Positions 24,576 to 34,360 are shown, numbered from the stretch's first letter. The stretch is 64,000 nucleotides of DNA from Abyssalbus ytuae (GCF_022807975.1 NZ_CP094358.1:3224001-3288000); one strand, 5' to 3'. Notes: generated from the letters alone by a model not told the origin. Numbers and translations are program-made.

Positions 24576-26744
24576 TTACCTATTACTTTGAGGTTTTGTA
24601 TTCCTATCATCTCTGTGCTTGTCCTCACGTGGAGGCCTTTGTAGCAAAGCCTTTCTGGAAACTTTCTCTTTTCTTGTTTTAGGATCAATACCAAAGTATT
24701 TAACTTCAAGTATATCTCCCATATTTACAACATCGGTTACATTGTTAGTGCGTTCCCACGCAAGTTCCGATATGTGTAACAATACTTCATTTCCGGGAGC
24801 CTGGGTAAATTCTACAACAGCGCCAAATTCCAGGATTTTTACAACTTTAACCTCATAAACTTCTCCAACCTTGGGTTTAAATGTGATGGCATCAATTTTT
24901 GCTAATACTTTATCAATACCTTCCTGGTTGGTTCCAAGAATTTCCACTATACCTTGTTCATTGACTTCTTCAATAACAATAACGGTATCAGTTTGTTTCT
25001 GTAATTCCTGTATAACTTTACCACCGGGTCCAATTAATGCACCAATATATTCTCCCGGTATAACTGTAGTTATTATTTTAGGAGCATGTGGTTTTACACC
25101 AGGTCTTGGCTGTGCAATCGTATCGGTTAGTTTTTCAAGGATGTGCAAACGGCCTTCACGAGCCTGCTCTAATGCATTTTCAAGAATTTCATAAGAAAGA
25201 CCTTTGATTTTTATATCCATCTGACAGGCAGTAATACCATGTTCAGTACCAGTTACCTTAAAATCCATATCACCCAAATGATCTTCATCGCCTAAAATAT
25301 CAGAAAGTACGGCATATTTATCACCATCCGTTATTAAGCCCATAGCAATACCGGAAACGGGTTTTTGCAATTGTACCCCTGCATCCATTAAAGCCATTGT
25401 CCCGGCACAAACAGTAGCCATTGAAGATGATCCGTTTGATTCCAATACTTCCGATACCACTCTCACGGTATAAGGATAATCTGAAGGAACCATTTTTTTA
25501 AGTGCACGCTGTGCTAAATTACCATGTCCTATCTCTCTTCTTGAAGTACCTCTTATGGGTCTTGCTTCACCTGTTGAGAAAGGAGGGAAGTTATAGTGAA
25601 GGTAAAATTTTTCTTCACCTTGCTCGGTTGGTAAATCAATAACATTGGCTTCTCTTGAGGTTCCTAACGTTACCGTAGCCAATGCCTGGGTTTCACCCCT
25701 GGTAAATATTGATGAGCCGTGAGGAGAAGGCAGGTAATCTATTTCGCACCATATAGGACGAATTTCGGTAGATTTTCTCCCGTCTAAACGTATATTCTCA
25801 TCGAGTATAAGGTTTCTTACTGCTTCTTTTTGTGCTTTTCCAAAGTATTTACCAACTAAATCTGCATCTTCTTCGAGTTCCTCTTCGGTAAATAAAGTTT
25901 CGCAGGCTTCTTTTACTTCGGCAAATTTTTCACCACGTTCATGTTTTGTAGTGTTTTCTTTTGCTATGTCATAACATTTTTGGTAGGCATACTCGTAAAT
26001 TTTTTGAGCCATTTCTTCATTTTCTTTTTCGCCCTCATATTCACGGGTTGCTTTTTTACCAACCTTTTCTACCAGTCTTAATTGTGCTTCACACTGAGTT
26101 TTAATGGCCTCATGAGCAAATTTGATGGCATCTGCCATTTCTTTCTCTGATACTTCACTCATTTCTCCTTCTACCATTGCAACCGAATCTACAGAAGCTC
26201 CAACCATTATGTCCATATCGGCGTCAGCCAGTTGCTCTCTGCTGGGGTTTATGATAAATTCTCCGTTAATACGAGCTACACGTACTTCGGATATAGGATA
26301 TTCGAAAGGTATGTCGGAGATAGCTATACATGCCGATGCTGCTAGGCCTGCCAGTGCATCGGGCATAACCTTGTCATCATGTGACATGAGTTGGATCATT
26401 ACCTGCGTTTCTGCGTGGTAATCTTTTGGAAAGAGCGGACGAAGCACCCTGTCTACCAGTCTCATGGTTAGTATTTCATTATCACTGGGCCGGGCTTCTC
26501 TTTTAAAGAAACCTCCCGGAAAGCGGCCGGCTGCAGCAAATTTTTCCCTGTAATCTACTGTTAAGGGTAAAAAGTCAATTTCCGGATTCGATTCACGGGC
26601 TGATACTACTGTAGCTAAGAGCATGGCATCTCCCATTCTTACTACTACTGAGCCATCAGCTTGTTTTGCAAGTTTTCCTGTTTCTATAGAAATGGTTCTG
26701 CCATCTCCAAGATCAATGATTTCTTTTTTTACTTCAGGAATCAT
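24576..26744 (-). CDS. pnp: Polyribonucleotide nucleotidyltransferase
   Basis: 722 aa, standard length. The exoribonuclease degrades RNA 3'->5' by phosphorolysis and is part of the degradosome-like machinery. Two RNase PH domains (about 1-215 and 320-550), with [20 protein letters not shown] and the catalytic second-domain region [19 protein letters not shown]. The KH domain follows ([19 protein letters not shown]), then the S1 domain ([20 protein letters not shown]...[10 protein letters not shown]), and a short basic tail. It follows rpsO, as in many bacteria, with a hairpin in its leader. Confidence 0.97.
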   Translation of the reverse strand: MIPEVKKEIIDLGDGRTISIETGKLAKQADGSVVVRMGDAMLLATVVSARESNPEIDFLPLTVDYREKFAAAGRFPGGFFKREARPSDNEILTMRLVDRVLRPLFPKDYHAETQVMIQLMSHDDKVMPDALAGLAASACIAISDIPFEYPISEVRVARINGEFIINPSREQLADADMDIMVGASVDSVAMVEGEMSEVSEKEMADAIKFAHEAIKTQCEAQLRLVEKVGKKATREYEGEKENEEMAQKIYEYAYQKCYDIAKENTTKHERGEKFAEVKEACETLFTEEELEEDADLVGKYFGKAQKEAVRNLILDENIRLDGRKSTEIRPIWCEIDYLPSPHGSSIFTRGETQALATVTLGTSREANVIDLPTEQGEEKFYLHYNFPPFSTGEARPIRGTSRREIGHGNLAQRALKKMVPSDYPYTVRVVSEVLESNGSSSMATVCAGTMALMDAGVQLQKPVSGIAMGLITDGDKYAVLSDILGDEDHLGDMDFKVTGTEHGITACQMDIKIKGLSYEILENALEQAREGRLHILEKLTDTIAQPRPGVKPHAPKIITTVIPGEYIGALIGPGGKVIQELQKQTDTVIVIEEVNEQGIVEILGTNQEGIDKVLAKIDAITFKPKVGEVYEVKVVKILEFGAVVEFTQAPGNEVLLHISELAWERTNNVTDVVNMGDILEVKYFGIDPKTRKEKVSRKALLQRPPREDKHRDDRNTKPQSNR

Positions 26745-26857
26745 ATAAGTTTTTCATTAATTAAACAAATAGTTTGCCTTACCGGGCTAGGGGTTGTGTT
26801 GTAGTTGTTGTGAGTTGCCCAATGAAAAACTTACTAATTTTCAGCTTTCTTATTTAT

Positions 26858-26879
26858 TCCTCTTATTATTAAAAGAGGA
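26858..26879. other. Hairpin in the pnp leader
   Basis: 7-bp stem TCCTCTT / AAGAGGA with an 8-base AT loop between the rpsO terminator and the pnp start. In other bacteria pnp leader hairpins are processed for autoregulation; that is only a possibility here. Confidence 0.35.
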
Positions 26880-26899
26880 TGGATATATAAACAAAAAAA

Positions 26900-26918
26900 T
26901 GGAGGCATAAAGCCTCCA
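26900..26918 (-). terminator. Terminator of rpsO
   Basis: TGGAGGC / GCCTCCA stem with a short loop, followed on the minus strand by seven T, 6 bases after the rpsO stop codon. Confidence 0.85.
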
Positions 26919-26924
26919 GATTTT

Positions 26925-27194
26925 TTATTTTCTTAATCCTAATTCTTTGATAATTGCACGATATCTTTCAATATCTTTATGTTTTAGATAGTCTAAAAGA
27001 CTTCTTCTTTTACCTACCAGTTTTACTAATGAACGCTCAGTATTAAAATCTTTACGGTTTTTCTTTAAGTGTTCTGTAAGGTGATTGATCCTGTGGGTAA
27101 ATAATGCAATTTGCCCTTCTGCAGATCCTGTGTTTTTTTCAGATCCGCCGTGCGTTTTAAAAATGTCTGCTTTTACTTCTTTTGTTAAATACAT
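26925..27194 (-). CDS. rpsO: 30S ribosomal protein S15
   Basis: 89 aa, exact family length. It binds 16S rRNA helices 20-22 and forms a bridge to 23S rRNA. Conserved segments: GSAEGQIALFTHRINHLTEH, LKKNRKDFNTERSLVKLVGKR (with the RNA-contacting His/Asp replaced as usual in Bacteroidota), RRSLLDYLKHKDIERYRAI and the terminal LGLRK. It lies upstream of pnp on the same strand, separated by its own terminator and about 180 bases, so partial read-through into pnp is likely. Confidence 0.97.
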   Translation of the reverse strand: MYLTKEVKADIFKTHGGSEKNTGSAEGQIALFTHRINHLTEHLKKNRKDFNTERSLVKLVGKRRSLLDYLKHKDIERYRAIIKELGLRK

Positions 27195-27244
27195 GCCAAT
27201 ATTATTTAAATGATTTTTATGTATAGGATAATTTTATCAGGGTG

Positions 27245-27252
27245 CAAATATA
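27245..27252 (-). promoter_or_regulatory. Candidate -7 box of rpsO (TATATTTG)
   Basis: Exact TAnnTTTG on the minus strand, about 50 bases before the rpsO start. No clear -33 element. Confidence 0.4.
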
Positions 27253-27304
27253 GTAACTATATTTTTATATTCCTGTTTTTAGATAAATAATATTTTAAAA
27301 TAAA

Positions 27305-27329
27305 AAAAGTCCCGGTTTTCGGGACTTTT
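27305..27329 (-). terminator. Terminator of the fbaA-accD unit
   Basis: Perfect 10-bp stem AAAAGTCCCG / CGGGACTTTT with a 5-base loop, followed on the minus strand by a T-run, 2 bases after the accD stop codon. Confidence 0.88.
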
Positions 27330-27331
27330 GA

Positions 27332-28189
27332 TTATTTTCTCACAGGTTTATTCATTATAAGGTCTATGTAAAGATTTACTTTATTTTTCAGGTCTCTTCG
27401 ATGGGTAATAAAATCCAGGAATCCGTGTTCTAATAAGAATTCAGATGTCTGGAAGTTTTCAGGCAGTTCTTTTCCGGTTGTATCTTTTACAACCCTGGGT
27501 CCTGCAAACCCAATTAAAGCACCCGGTTCGGCAATATTTATATCGCCTAACATGGCATAAGAAGCAGTAGTACCACCGGTGGTGGGATCGGTACATAATG
27601 AAATGTACGGAATACCTGCTTCAGCCAGCTGTGCCAGTTTAGCGGATGTTTTGGCCATTTGCATGAGTGAAAGGGCTGCTTCCATCATTCTGGCTCCTCC
27701 TGATTTAGAAATTAAAAGGAAAGGGATTTTATTTTGAATGGAATAGTCAATAGCTCTTGCTATTTTTTCTCCTACCACACTACCCATAGACCCTCCTATG
27801 AATGAAAAATCCATACAAGCTATAACGAGATCTTTACCTTTAGATTTTCCTACTGCAGTTTTTACAGCATCTCTTAAACCTGTTTTTTCCTGTGCACTTT
27901 TTAACCTGTCAACATATTTTTTGGTATCTTCAAACTTTAACGGATCTTTAGAGGATAAAGAGGCATCTAATTCTTTGAACTTGTCATTGTCAAAAAGAAT
28001 GCTAAAATACTCTTTACTGCCAATTCTCACATGATAATCGTCTTCCGGACTTACATAAAAGTTTTTTGCAAGTTCATCAGTTTCAACTATTTTACCGGTA
28101 GGCGATTTATACCATAGCCCTTTTGGGGTGTCTTTTTTTTGTTCTGTAGCAGTTTGTATTCCTTTTTCTTTTCTTTTGAACCACGCCAT
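27332..28189 (-). CDS. accD: Acetyl-CoA carboxylase carboxyltransferase beta subunit
   Basis: 285 aa from the family-typical start [17 protein letters not shown]; an upstream in-frame ATG adds 14 residues that are not characteristic. The subunit transfers CO2 from carboxybiotin to acetyl-CoA, together with AccA. Crotonase-fold landmarks: [60 protein letters not shown], and [17 protein letters not shown]. The four zinc-finger cysteines of E. coli AccD are absent in the N-terminal [18 protein letters not shown] segment, which matches what I recall as normal in this lineage. It follows fbaA by 54 bases. Confidence 0.95.
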   Translation of the reverse strand: MAWFKRKEKGIQTATEQKKDTPKGLWYKSPTGKIVETDELAKNFYVSPEDDYHVRIGSKEYFSILFDNDKFKELDASLSSKDPLKFEDTKKYVDRLKSAQEKTGLRDAVKTAVGKSKGKDLVIACMDFSFIGGSMGSVVGEKIARAIDYSIQNKIPFLLISKSGGARMMEAALSLMQMAKTSAKLAQLAEAGIPYISLCTDPTTGGTTASYAMLGDINIAEPGALIGFAGPRVVKDTTGKELPENFQTSEFLLEHGFLDFITHRRDLKNKVNLYIDLIMNKPVRK

Positions 28190-28243
28190 ATTATCATCAG
28201 TTTTTTTTGTTAAAGCTTCCGACTCTGCCATATTAACTATAAT

Positions 28244-29311
28244 TTACAGGGTATTAATGTTGTTTAGGTCTTCAAATGCTTTTTTTAGCCTTGCAATAAA
28301 AGTTTTTTCACCTTCACGAAGCCATACTCTCGGATCGTAGAATTTTTTATTAGGCTGATCATTTCCTTCGGGATTTCCAATTTGAGATTTAAGGTAATCA
28401 CCTTTTGCTCCCATATAATCTCTTATCCCCTCTAAAAATGCATATTGAAGGTCGGTATCGATGTTCATTTTAATAACTCCGTATCCTATTGCCTCTCTTA
28501 TTTCTTCGAGAGTAGATCCTGAACCACCGTGAAAAACAAAATCGATTGTATTATAAGGGACATTGTATTTTTCAGAAATAAACTCCTGGGAGTTTTTAAG
28601 AATTTTGGGAGTTAATTTTACATTCCCCGGTTTGTAAACCCCATGAACATTCCCAAAGGCAGCAGCAATGGTAAACTTAGGACTCACTTTCATGAGTTCT
28701 TCGTATGCATATGCTACTTCTTCCGGTTGGGTATATAATTTTGAATCGTCTACATCGGAATTGTCCACACCATCTTCTTCTCCTCCGGTGATACCAAGTT
28801 CAATTTCCAGGGTCATGCCCATTTTGCTCATTCTGGCCAAATATTCTTTACATATTTCTATGTTTTCTTTTATTGGCTCTTCCGACAAATCTATCATGTG
28901 GGAACTGAATAAAGGTTTTCCGGTAGCTTTAAAATGTTCTTCGCTGGCATCAAGTAAACCATCAATCCATGGTAAAAGTTTTTTTGCGCAGTGATCGGTG
29001 TGTAATATAACCGTAGCGCCGTATTCTTTTGCGAGTTGGTGAACATGTTTTGCACCGGCAACAGCTCCTGCAATAGCAGCTCTTTGGTTTTCGTTAGATA
29101 AACCTTTCCCTGCATTGAACTGGGCTCCGCCGTTTGAAAATTGTAAAATTACCGGAGAATTTAAAGTTGCAGCAGTTTCCAACACTCCGTTTATACTGCT
29201 GGAACCAATAACGTTTACAGCCGGCAAAGCAAATCCTTTTTCTTTGGCATATTTGAAAATTTCCTGAACTTCATCTCCGGTTGCTACACCTGGCTTAATG
29301 TTGTGACTCAT
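28244..29311 (-). CDS. fbaA: Fructose-bisphosphate aldolase, class II
   Basis: 355 aa, the length of class IIA aldolases. It cleaves fructose-1,6-bisphosphate to glyceraldehyde-3-phosphate and dihydroxyacetone phosphate with Zn2+. Metal ligands are visible in VILHTDHCAKKLLPWID and AAAFGNVHGVYKPGNVKL, with the second in DFVFHGGSGSTLEEI. GGEEDGVDNS is the class IIA insertion loop. The N-terminus PGVATGDEVQEIFKYAKEKG is complete. It is the first gene of a fbaA-accD unit that ends in a strong terminator. Confidence 0.96.
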   Translation of the reverse strand: MSHNIKPGVATGDEVQEIFKYAKEKGFALPAVNVIGSSSINGVLETAATLNSPVILQFSNGGAQFNAGKGLSNENQRAAIAGAVAGAKHVHQLAKEYGATVILHTDHCAKKLLPWIDGLLDASEEHFKATGKPLFSSHMIDLSEEPIKENIEICKEYLARMSKMGMTLEIELGITGGEEDGVDNSDVDDSKLYTQPEEVAYAYEELMKVSPKFTIAAAFGNVHGVYKPGNVKLTPKILKNSQEFISEKYNVPYNTIDFVFHGGSGSTLEEIREAIGYGVIKMNIDTDLQYAFLEGIRDYMGAKGDYLKSQIGNPEGNDQPNKKFYDPRVWLREGEKTFIARLKKAFEDLNNINTL

Positions 29312-29363
29312 ATTTTAAAGTTTTATTTTTAGTTGTCGGGCTTTGTAACAATAATTCAGAACG

Positions 29364-29371
29364 CAAAAATA
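29364..29371 (-). promoter_or_regulatory. Candidate -7 box of fbaA (TATTTTTG)
   Basis: Exact TAnnTTTG on the minus strand, about 53 bases before the fbaA start. No clear -33 element; the box lies close to the 3' end of tamL. Confidence 0.35.
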
Positions 29372-29386
29372 ATAAATTTACATGGC

Positions 29387-31957
29387 TTAAAAAGGATAAT
29401 TGATACCAATATTAAAAACCCCGCTTTTAAAATAATCGTAAAACCATCTGTTTTTTTCTTCCAGGGCAGGATTATAGGTTTTAAAGCCGGTATCAAAACG
29501 CAGTACAAAAAAGTCAAAATCGTAGCGAAGGCCAACTCCTGTGCCCAAAGCTATTTCACTTAGTGAAGAAAAATTTTCAAAAATTGCTTTTTCATCTTCT
29601 ACATCATCCAGTACATTCCATATGTTGCCTGCATCGGCAAATAAAGCTCCGTTCAAATCTCCAAAAATATTAAAGCGGTACTCAATATTGAAAGCTATTT
29701 TTAAGTTAGCTTCATTAAAATCGTTTATATTATTGGTTCTTCCGGGACCTAAGGAGTAAGCTTCCCAGGCTCTGTTGTCATTTGAACCTCCCGCAAAATA
29801 ACTTCTGAGGAAAGGGATGTTATTAGAGTTTCCGTAGGGAATGGCAATACCTAAAAAGGTACGGAATGCAAAAACATTGTTTCTGGATACCTGCCAGTAT
29901 TTTATATAATCAAATTCCGTTTTAATGTATTGGGAGTAAGGTACACCAAAGACAAGGTTTTGATCATTATCATTTTTTTCAAAAGTTGTAAGATTAGTAA
30001 GTAAAGACAAAAAATTTCCGGCAGCAACAAGTTTTATTTTAAACTGAGAAAAATTATTATCGGTAAAACCGGTTCTGTTGTTTCTTGAATGGGTGAAAGA
30101 TGATGCAAATATGAGATTATTGCTTGTTAGCCTTTCTCTTCTTTCTTCAATCCTGTTCACTTCTCTGGCATCTGTTGTTTCCAATGAAATTTCTCCATCT
30201 TGTACTGCCTGGATAAAACCTTGGGTCCCTGTGGGTACACTGAGTCGGGGATTTTCAGGATCATTCGGGTCTTCTTCAAAAAACTGCGGATAAGAATCTT
30301 CAAACCCATTGGCTATATTATCTAACTGGGTATAGGTGTTTCTGTAAACTTCAAAAAATCTGTCGGTATTAAGGTTTCTTATAAACTGAATATTAAATAA
30401 GTCAAAAATATTTTTTTTAAAATTGGTTGGCGACCAGTTATAACTTACTATACCATTAAAGTTGTGTTTGTCTAAACCAATATTTTTTTGAAAGGAAGTA
30501 CCTAATAATATTCTTGTTTGTGGCGACATATATTTAGGTATGAGTTTGTCTGTTTTTAGAGGGAAGAATATACGCGGGAAATTGAGCTTTATATCTCCGC
30601 CAAACTCCGATATATTAAAAAACCTGTCGTCGTCACTAATGTTTTTTTGAGAACCAATGGTACCCCTTCCCGAAATTTCAAGGGTTTCTGCACCTCTGAA
30701 AACATTTCTGCTAATTAAAGAGGAGCTGAATGAAATACCAAAGTCCTGAATGTTAGAATGGGTGAGATCAGTATTAAACCCAAGTGAAAAACGGGGTCTG
30801 GCTGTTAAGTATATATTGGTGTTTAAAAGAGTATTGGTACTGTCTGCATAAATATATTCGATGCTGGGGTACTTAAAGTTTTTTAAGTTATTAATTTGTC
30901 TGTAAGTAAGCGAACGGTCTATATCCCTGTATATTTCACCCGGTATAATTGCTATTGCATTAGTTAAGGCTTTGGGTTTATATTTTAGTTTGTCTTTATA
31001 ATATATGGTATAAAAATCGTAGGTAGTGGATTTTAATGAATCTTTATTATCCGCATAGTTATAATCTGCAAAAATGTTGACGTTATTTATATGGTGTACT
31101 TTATAATCTACTTCCTTGAGGGTATCATTTAAACGTTGAGGAAGATTTCTGATTTGTATTTTAACCGGCATTTTAAAATCGTTGTTTTCTTCAATGGTAT
31201 CCCTTTTTACATCAAATGTGATTGAAGATGGTTGAAAACCATAGATACCCGAGTTTAAAAATATACTGTTAAGCCTTTCTCTTTCTGCCTGAAATTTAAC
31301 AAGTTCAAATCTCTGTCCCTCTTTTATTACAGAAGAAGACTTATGCAATATGTATATAGAGTCCAGGTCCTTAGAACTTATGTTCCGGGTTATAGTATCT
31401 AAAAAATAAGGTTTATTTTTTGTTACAAAATAGTTTAATCCTGCTCTTTTATTCCTGTAATTTAATGTGTCAATTTCATAGGAGGTTGTATTGTTAAAAT
31501 AACCCCGGTTGTAAAAATATGCTCCCAAACGGGCTAAAGATTTTTCGGTGTCAATATTATTTATAATAACCGGAGGTTCTCCTGTTTCCTTTAACCATTC
31601 ATTAAAACCTATATAAGAATTTTGTAATTCTATAAGCTGTTTTTTAGAGAGGAATTTTTCCAGTCTTCCGGCTCGCTTTTCTTTTTTAAAAAGCCAGTTG
31701 AGAAAAGCTGAGTTAGGATTTTCTTTGGCTAAATTGTAAATGTTGAGTTTTAAGGGATATCCTAATAACGAACTATTGGGTTGCTGAATTATTAAATTAT
31801 CTATATCAGCGTTTTTATTTTTAACACTGTCTATATAGATGTTATTATTTTTAAGAAGTAATTCATCATCTTTAACACGTTTTACAGCGTTGCAAGAAGA
31901 GACTAATATTAGCAATAATGTTAATAATACGTTTATTTTTGTAAGTAGTTTTTTCAA
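29387..31957 (-). CDS. tamL: BamA/TamA-family outer-membrane assembly lipoprotein (TamL)
   Basis: 856 aa. A lipoprotein signal MKKLLTKINVLLTLLLILVSSC places the lipid at Cys22, which distinguishes Bacteroidota TamL from proteobacterial TamA. The N-terminal half carries POTRA-like units (LARLGAYFYNRGYFNN near 135-155, LNSIFLNSGIYGFQPSSI, VNIFADYN). The C-terminal half is the Omp85 barrel, with SPQTRILLGTSF, YFAGGSNDNRAWEAYSLGPG (the RGF-like loop motif is altered to NDNRAW), FADAGNIWN, and a final SGVFNIGINYPF strand. TamL works with TamB to insert outer-membrane proteins. It is divergent from the tRNA/rRNA methyltransferase gene. Confidence 0.9.
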   Translation of the reverse strand: MKKLLTKINVLLTLLLILVSSCNAVKRVKDDELLLKNNNIYIDSVKNKNADIDNLIIQQPNSSLLGYPLKLNIYNLAKENPNSAFLNWLFKKEKRAGRLEKFLSKKQLIELQNSYIGFNEWLKETGEPPVIINNIDTEKSLARLGAYFYNRGYFNNTTSYEIDTLNYRNKRAGLNYFVTKNKPYFLDTITRNISSKDLDSIYILHKSSSVIKEGQRFELVKFQAERERLNSIFLNSGIYGFQPSSITFDVKRDTIEENNDFKMPVKIQIRNLPQRLNDTLKEVDYKVHHINNVNIFADYNYADNKDSLKSTTYDFYTIYYKDKLKYKPKALTNAIAIIPGEIYRDIDRSLTYRQINNLKNFKYPSIEYIYADSTNTLLNTNIYLTARPRFSLGFNTDLTHSNIQDFGISFSSSLISRNVFRGAETLEISGRGTIGSQKNISDDDRFFNISEFGGDIKLNFPRIFFPLKTDKLIPKYMSPQTRILLGTSFQKNIGLDKHNFNGIVSYNWSPTNFKKNIFDLFNIQFIRNLNTDRFFEVYRNTYTQLDNIANGFEDSYPQFFEEDPNDPENPRLSVPTGTQGFIQAVQDGEISLETTDAREVNRIEERRERLTSNNLIFASSFTHSRNNRTGFTDNNFSQFKIKLVAAGNFLSLLTNLTTFEKNDNDQNLVFGVPYSQYIKTEFDYIKYWQVSRNNVFAFRTFLGIAIPYGNSNNIPFLRSYFAGGSNDNRAWEAYSLGPGRTNNINDFNEANLKIAFNIEYRFNIFGDLNGALFADAGNIWNVLDDVEDEKAIFENFSSLSEIALGTGVGLRYDFDFFVLRFDTGFKTYNPALEEKNRWFYDYFKSGVFNIGINYPF

Positions 31958-31982
31958 GCGGGCGAAAACTTAAATTTAAAAT

Positions 31983-31990
31983 CAAAAATA
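31983..31990 (-). promoter_or_regulatory. Candidate -7 box of tamL (TATTTTTG)
   Basis: Exact TAnnTTTG on the minus strand in the 43-base gap between the divergent tamL and methyltransferase genes, 26 bases before the tamL start. Confidence 0.4.
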
Positions 31991-32000
31991 CATTATTTAC

Positions 32001-32732
32001 ATGGTTAGCAAAAACCAAATAAAATTAATAAAGAGTTTACATCAAAAAAAGTACCGAAATTTAAATAGTTTATTTATAGCAGAAGGGATTAAAGTTATAA
32101 ATGAACTTATTAGGGAAGGAATGGATTTACATACACTTTATGCCACTTCTGCCGGTAAATTTACGAAAATTGATGAGAATAAGTTTTTTGAGATTTCAGA
32201 AAGTGAATTAAAAAAAATAAGTTTTTTAAAAACACCAAATCATGCAGTGGCAATTTTTAAAATTCCTGCTGCAAAAAAAATTAATAATAAAAGCTTGGTT
32301 GTGGCTTTGGATGATATCCGGGATCCGGGTAATTTAGGAACTATTATAAGGTTGTGCGATTGGTTTGGGATTACTGACCTTGTTTGTAGCATCAATACGG
32401 TTGATTGTTATAACCCTAAAGTTGTGCAGGCAACGATGGGCTCTTTGGCGAGGGTTAATATAACCTACCTTGAGTTGGAAGAGTTTATTAAAGAATCTGG
32501 ATCTGATGTTTTTATTGCCGATATGGAAGGTGAAAATGTTTATAAAACAAATCTGCCCTCTAACGGAATTCTTATAATGGGAAATGAAGCTAACGGAATT
32601 TCACAAAGTATAAGAAAAGCTGCATCCAAAAAATTATCCATTCCACGTTTTGGTTCTCTTCAAAAAACCGAAAGTTTAAATGTAGCTACCGCAACTGCTA
32701 TCCTTTTGAGTGAATTTAAAAGGAGAAGTTAA
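32001..32732 (+). CDS. TrmH/SpoU family RNA 2'-O-methyltransferase
   Basis: 243 aa. An N-terminal L30e-like substrate-binding domain (about 1-95, SLHQKKYRNLNSLFIAEGIK) precedes a SPOUT methyltransferase domain. The three SpoU motifs are present: DDIRDPGNLGTIIRLCDWFG (motif 1 with the catalytic arginine), GILIMGNEANGIS (motif 2) and IPRFGSLQKTESLNVATATA (motif 3). These enzymes methylate ribose in tRNA or 23S rRNA with SAM; which nucleotide is not clear, so no gene symbol is given. It ends one base before the convergent porT gene. Confidence 0.92.
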   Translation: MVSKNQIKLIKSLHQKKYRNLNSLFIAEGIKVINELIREGMDLHTLYATSAGKFTKIDENKFFEISESELKKISFLKTPNHAVAIFKIPAAKKINNKSLVVALDDIRDPGNLGTIIRLCDWFGITDLVCSINTVDCYNPKVVQATMGSLARVNITYLELEEFIKESGSDVFIADMEGENVYKTNLPSNGILIMGNEANGISQSIRKAASKKLSIPRFGSLQKTESLNVATATAILLSEFKRRS

Positions 32733-32733
32733 T

Positions 32734-33447
32734 TTATTCAAATGTAAAATTTATAAAAATACCTCTTGTGTATAATCCATTTATATTAGAGGTCCAGGGA
32801 CTATTGGGGTCATTGTCGGGTTTTAGTTCATCATTCATTGCAAAGACACCTCGTATAGAAGGGGAAAATTTGAAATAATATAAGTAAAAGTCTATGCCAA
32901 TTCCCAATTCGTAATAATAAGTGCTTTTTTTCATTCTAAAAGTACCATTTGAGTTGTCGTCAGGACTTTTCTCATTACTCCCTAAATTAAGGGAAGTAGA
33001 AACACCGCCTACCAGATAAGGTTTAAAGTTTCCAAACCTTTTGGTGCTTACCTTTAAAAGTAAAGGAAAATGTATATAAGTGGATTTAACCTCGCGTAAA
33101 TAATCACGTTCTTCTACCAGTTGGGGATCAGGAAAAAATAAATTTCTTTGAGTGTAATACAAACCGGGTTCAAAGCGCAGGTCGAGGAAACTGTTTATCC
33201 TGAGGTTCCCAATTAAACCTACATTAAACCCTATACTTTTATTAACTAAAACATCGGTAGAGTTTCCTAAATAATTAGTATTATAGTCAAATTTAAAATC
33301 ATATTGATTAAAGCCCAGAAAATATCCCCAGTGAACCGGTTGTTTGTCAAAATTTTCGAGGTTAAGTACTGGGTCTTCATTAAATTGGGCTAATGCCTGA
33401 TAAGTACATATAAATACTGTAAAAATGAGAAAAAAGGCTTTTTTCAT
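32734..33447 (-). CDS. porT: PorT-family outer-membrane protein of the type IX secretion system
   Basis: 237 aa from the preferred ATG (MKKAFFLIFTVFICTYQALA), which lies 4 bases after the ubiE stop. The frame is open 13 codons further upstream, into ubiE. Signal peptide, then HWGYFLGFNQYDFKFDYN and LRFEPGLYYTQRNLFF, strand pairs of an eight-stranded PorT barrel, then a closing RGIFINFTFE. PorT/SprT is required for type IX secretion, the pathway needed by the two CTD-bearing glycoside hydrolases in this window. Adjacency to ubiE is a familiar arrangement in Flavobacteriia. Confidence 0.88.
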   Translation of the reverse strand: MKKAFFLIFTVFICTYQALAQFNEDPVLNLENFDKQPVHWGYFLGFNQYDFKFDYNTNYLGNSTDVLVNKSIGFNVGLIGNLRINSFLDLRFEPGLYYTQRNLFFPDPQLVEERDYLREVKSTYIHFPLLLKVSTKRFGNFKPYLVGGVSTSLNLGSNEKSPDDNSNGTFRMKKSTYYYELGIGIDFYLYYFKFSPSIRGVFAMNDELKPDNDPNSPWTSNINGLYTRGIFINFTFE

Positions 33448-33451
33448 GGTA

Positions 33452-34180
33452 TTATTTTGATGCCGTATAAATTGTTGCAACTCCAAAAGTTTGAGGTTTA
33501 TTTTTTATATTAATAAACCCAATTTTACGCAAAATATTGTTGAAATCCTCTCCATAAGGAAAAATTGATGCAGATTTACTTAAATATGAATATGCCGAAC
33601 GGTCTTTGGAAAACATTTTTCCGATAACTGGCAATAAGGTTTTAGTATAAATTGTATAGCCTTGTTTAAAAGGGAATTTAGTTGGTACAGAGGTTTCTAA
33701 AACCACAAAAATTCCACCGGGTTTTAAAACCCTTAAAATTTCGGCAAGGCCTTTTTCCAGGTCTTCAAAATTTCTAACCCCAAATGCAACGGTAATAGCA
33801 TCAAACGAATTGTCGGTAAAAGGCAAAGCTTCACTATCACCCAAAACCATTTCTATTTTACCGGCCAGGTTTTTCTCCTGTATTTTTTTTCTTCCTACTT
33901 CAAGCATACCCGGAGATATGTCAAGTCCAATAATTTTTTTTGCAGCTGTTTTTGCCAAACTTATAGCAAGGTCTCCTGTTCCGGTGGCTATATCCAAAAC
34001 CTTTTCAGGTTTGACATCATTAACTCTGTTTACAACTTTTTTTCTCCACTTTACATCAATACCAAAAGAAATAACCCGGTTTAAACCATCATAATTTTCA
34101 GAAATGGTATCAAACATTTGAGTTACCTGTTCTTTTTTACCTAAAGTTGAGTTTTTATATGGAGTGACTTGTTTAGACAT
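33452..34180 (-). CDS. ubiE: Demethylmenaquinone methyltransferase
   Basis: 242 aa class I SAM-dependent methyltransferase; in menaquinone-using Bacteroidota this is MenG, the last step of menaquinone synthesis. SAM motif I is VLDIATGTGDLAISLAK, motif Post I IGLDISPGMLEVG, and the UbiE signature regions YDGLNRVISFGIDVKWR and DSFDAITVAFGVRNFEDL are intact. It is expressed together with porT, whose start lies 4 bases after it. Its promoter sits inside a duplicated segment shared with the divergent trkA gene. Confidence 0.95.
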   Translation of the reverse strand: MSKQVTPYKNSTLGKKEQVTQMFDTISENYDGLNRVISFGIDVKWRKKVVNRVNDVKPEKVLDIATGTGDLAISLAKTAAKKIIGLDISPGMLEVGRKKIQEKNLAGKIEMVLGDSEALPFTDNSFDAITVAFGVRNFEDLEKGLAEILRVLKPGGIFVVLETSVPTKFPFKQGYTIYTKTLLPVIGKMFSKDRSAYSYLSKSASIFPYGEDFNNILRKIGFINIKNKPQTFGVATIYTASK

Positions 34181-34183
34181 TCG

Positions 34184-34360
34184 AAAAATTTTGGCAAAGA
34201 TAGTACATAAAGACAGATTGCCATTTATTACTTCTTTAAACCATTACTTTTATTTTACTTTATAAAAAATTTTGGTAAAGATAGTGCATTGAAATCATCT
34301 TGTATAAAGAGAAATTACCATTTATTACTTCTTTAATACATATTTTTAATTTTACCTTAT
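34184..34360. repeat. Direct duplication in the ubiE-trkA divergent promoter region
   Basis: Copy 1 (34184-34262) and copy 2 (34264-34360) share ATTTTGG(C/T)AAAGATAGT(A/G)CAT and AAAGA..A.ATT(G/A)CCATTTATTACTTC, then CTTTAA and ATTTTAC.TTAT. Copy 2 carries about 15 extra bases. Copy 1 holds the ubiE -7 box (TATCTTTG on the minus strand) and copy 2 has lost the last base of it (TATCTTTA). The copies are about 80% alike over the aligned parts by eye. Confidence 0.75.
34195..34202 (-). promoter_or_regulatory. Candidate -7 box of ubiE (TATCTTTG)
   Basis: Exact TAnnTTTG on the minus strand, 15 bases before the ubiE start, implying a very short leader. Confidence 0.4.

Noticed and set aside
27332-28189. 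AccD damaged by loss of its zinc finger
   Set aside because: The crotonase-fold core is intact, and the cysteine-less N-terminus is what I recall as normal for flavobacterial AccD.
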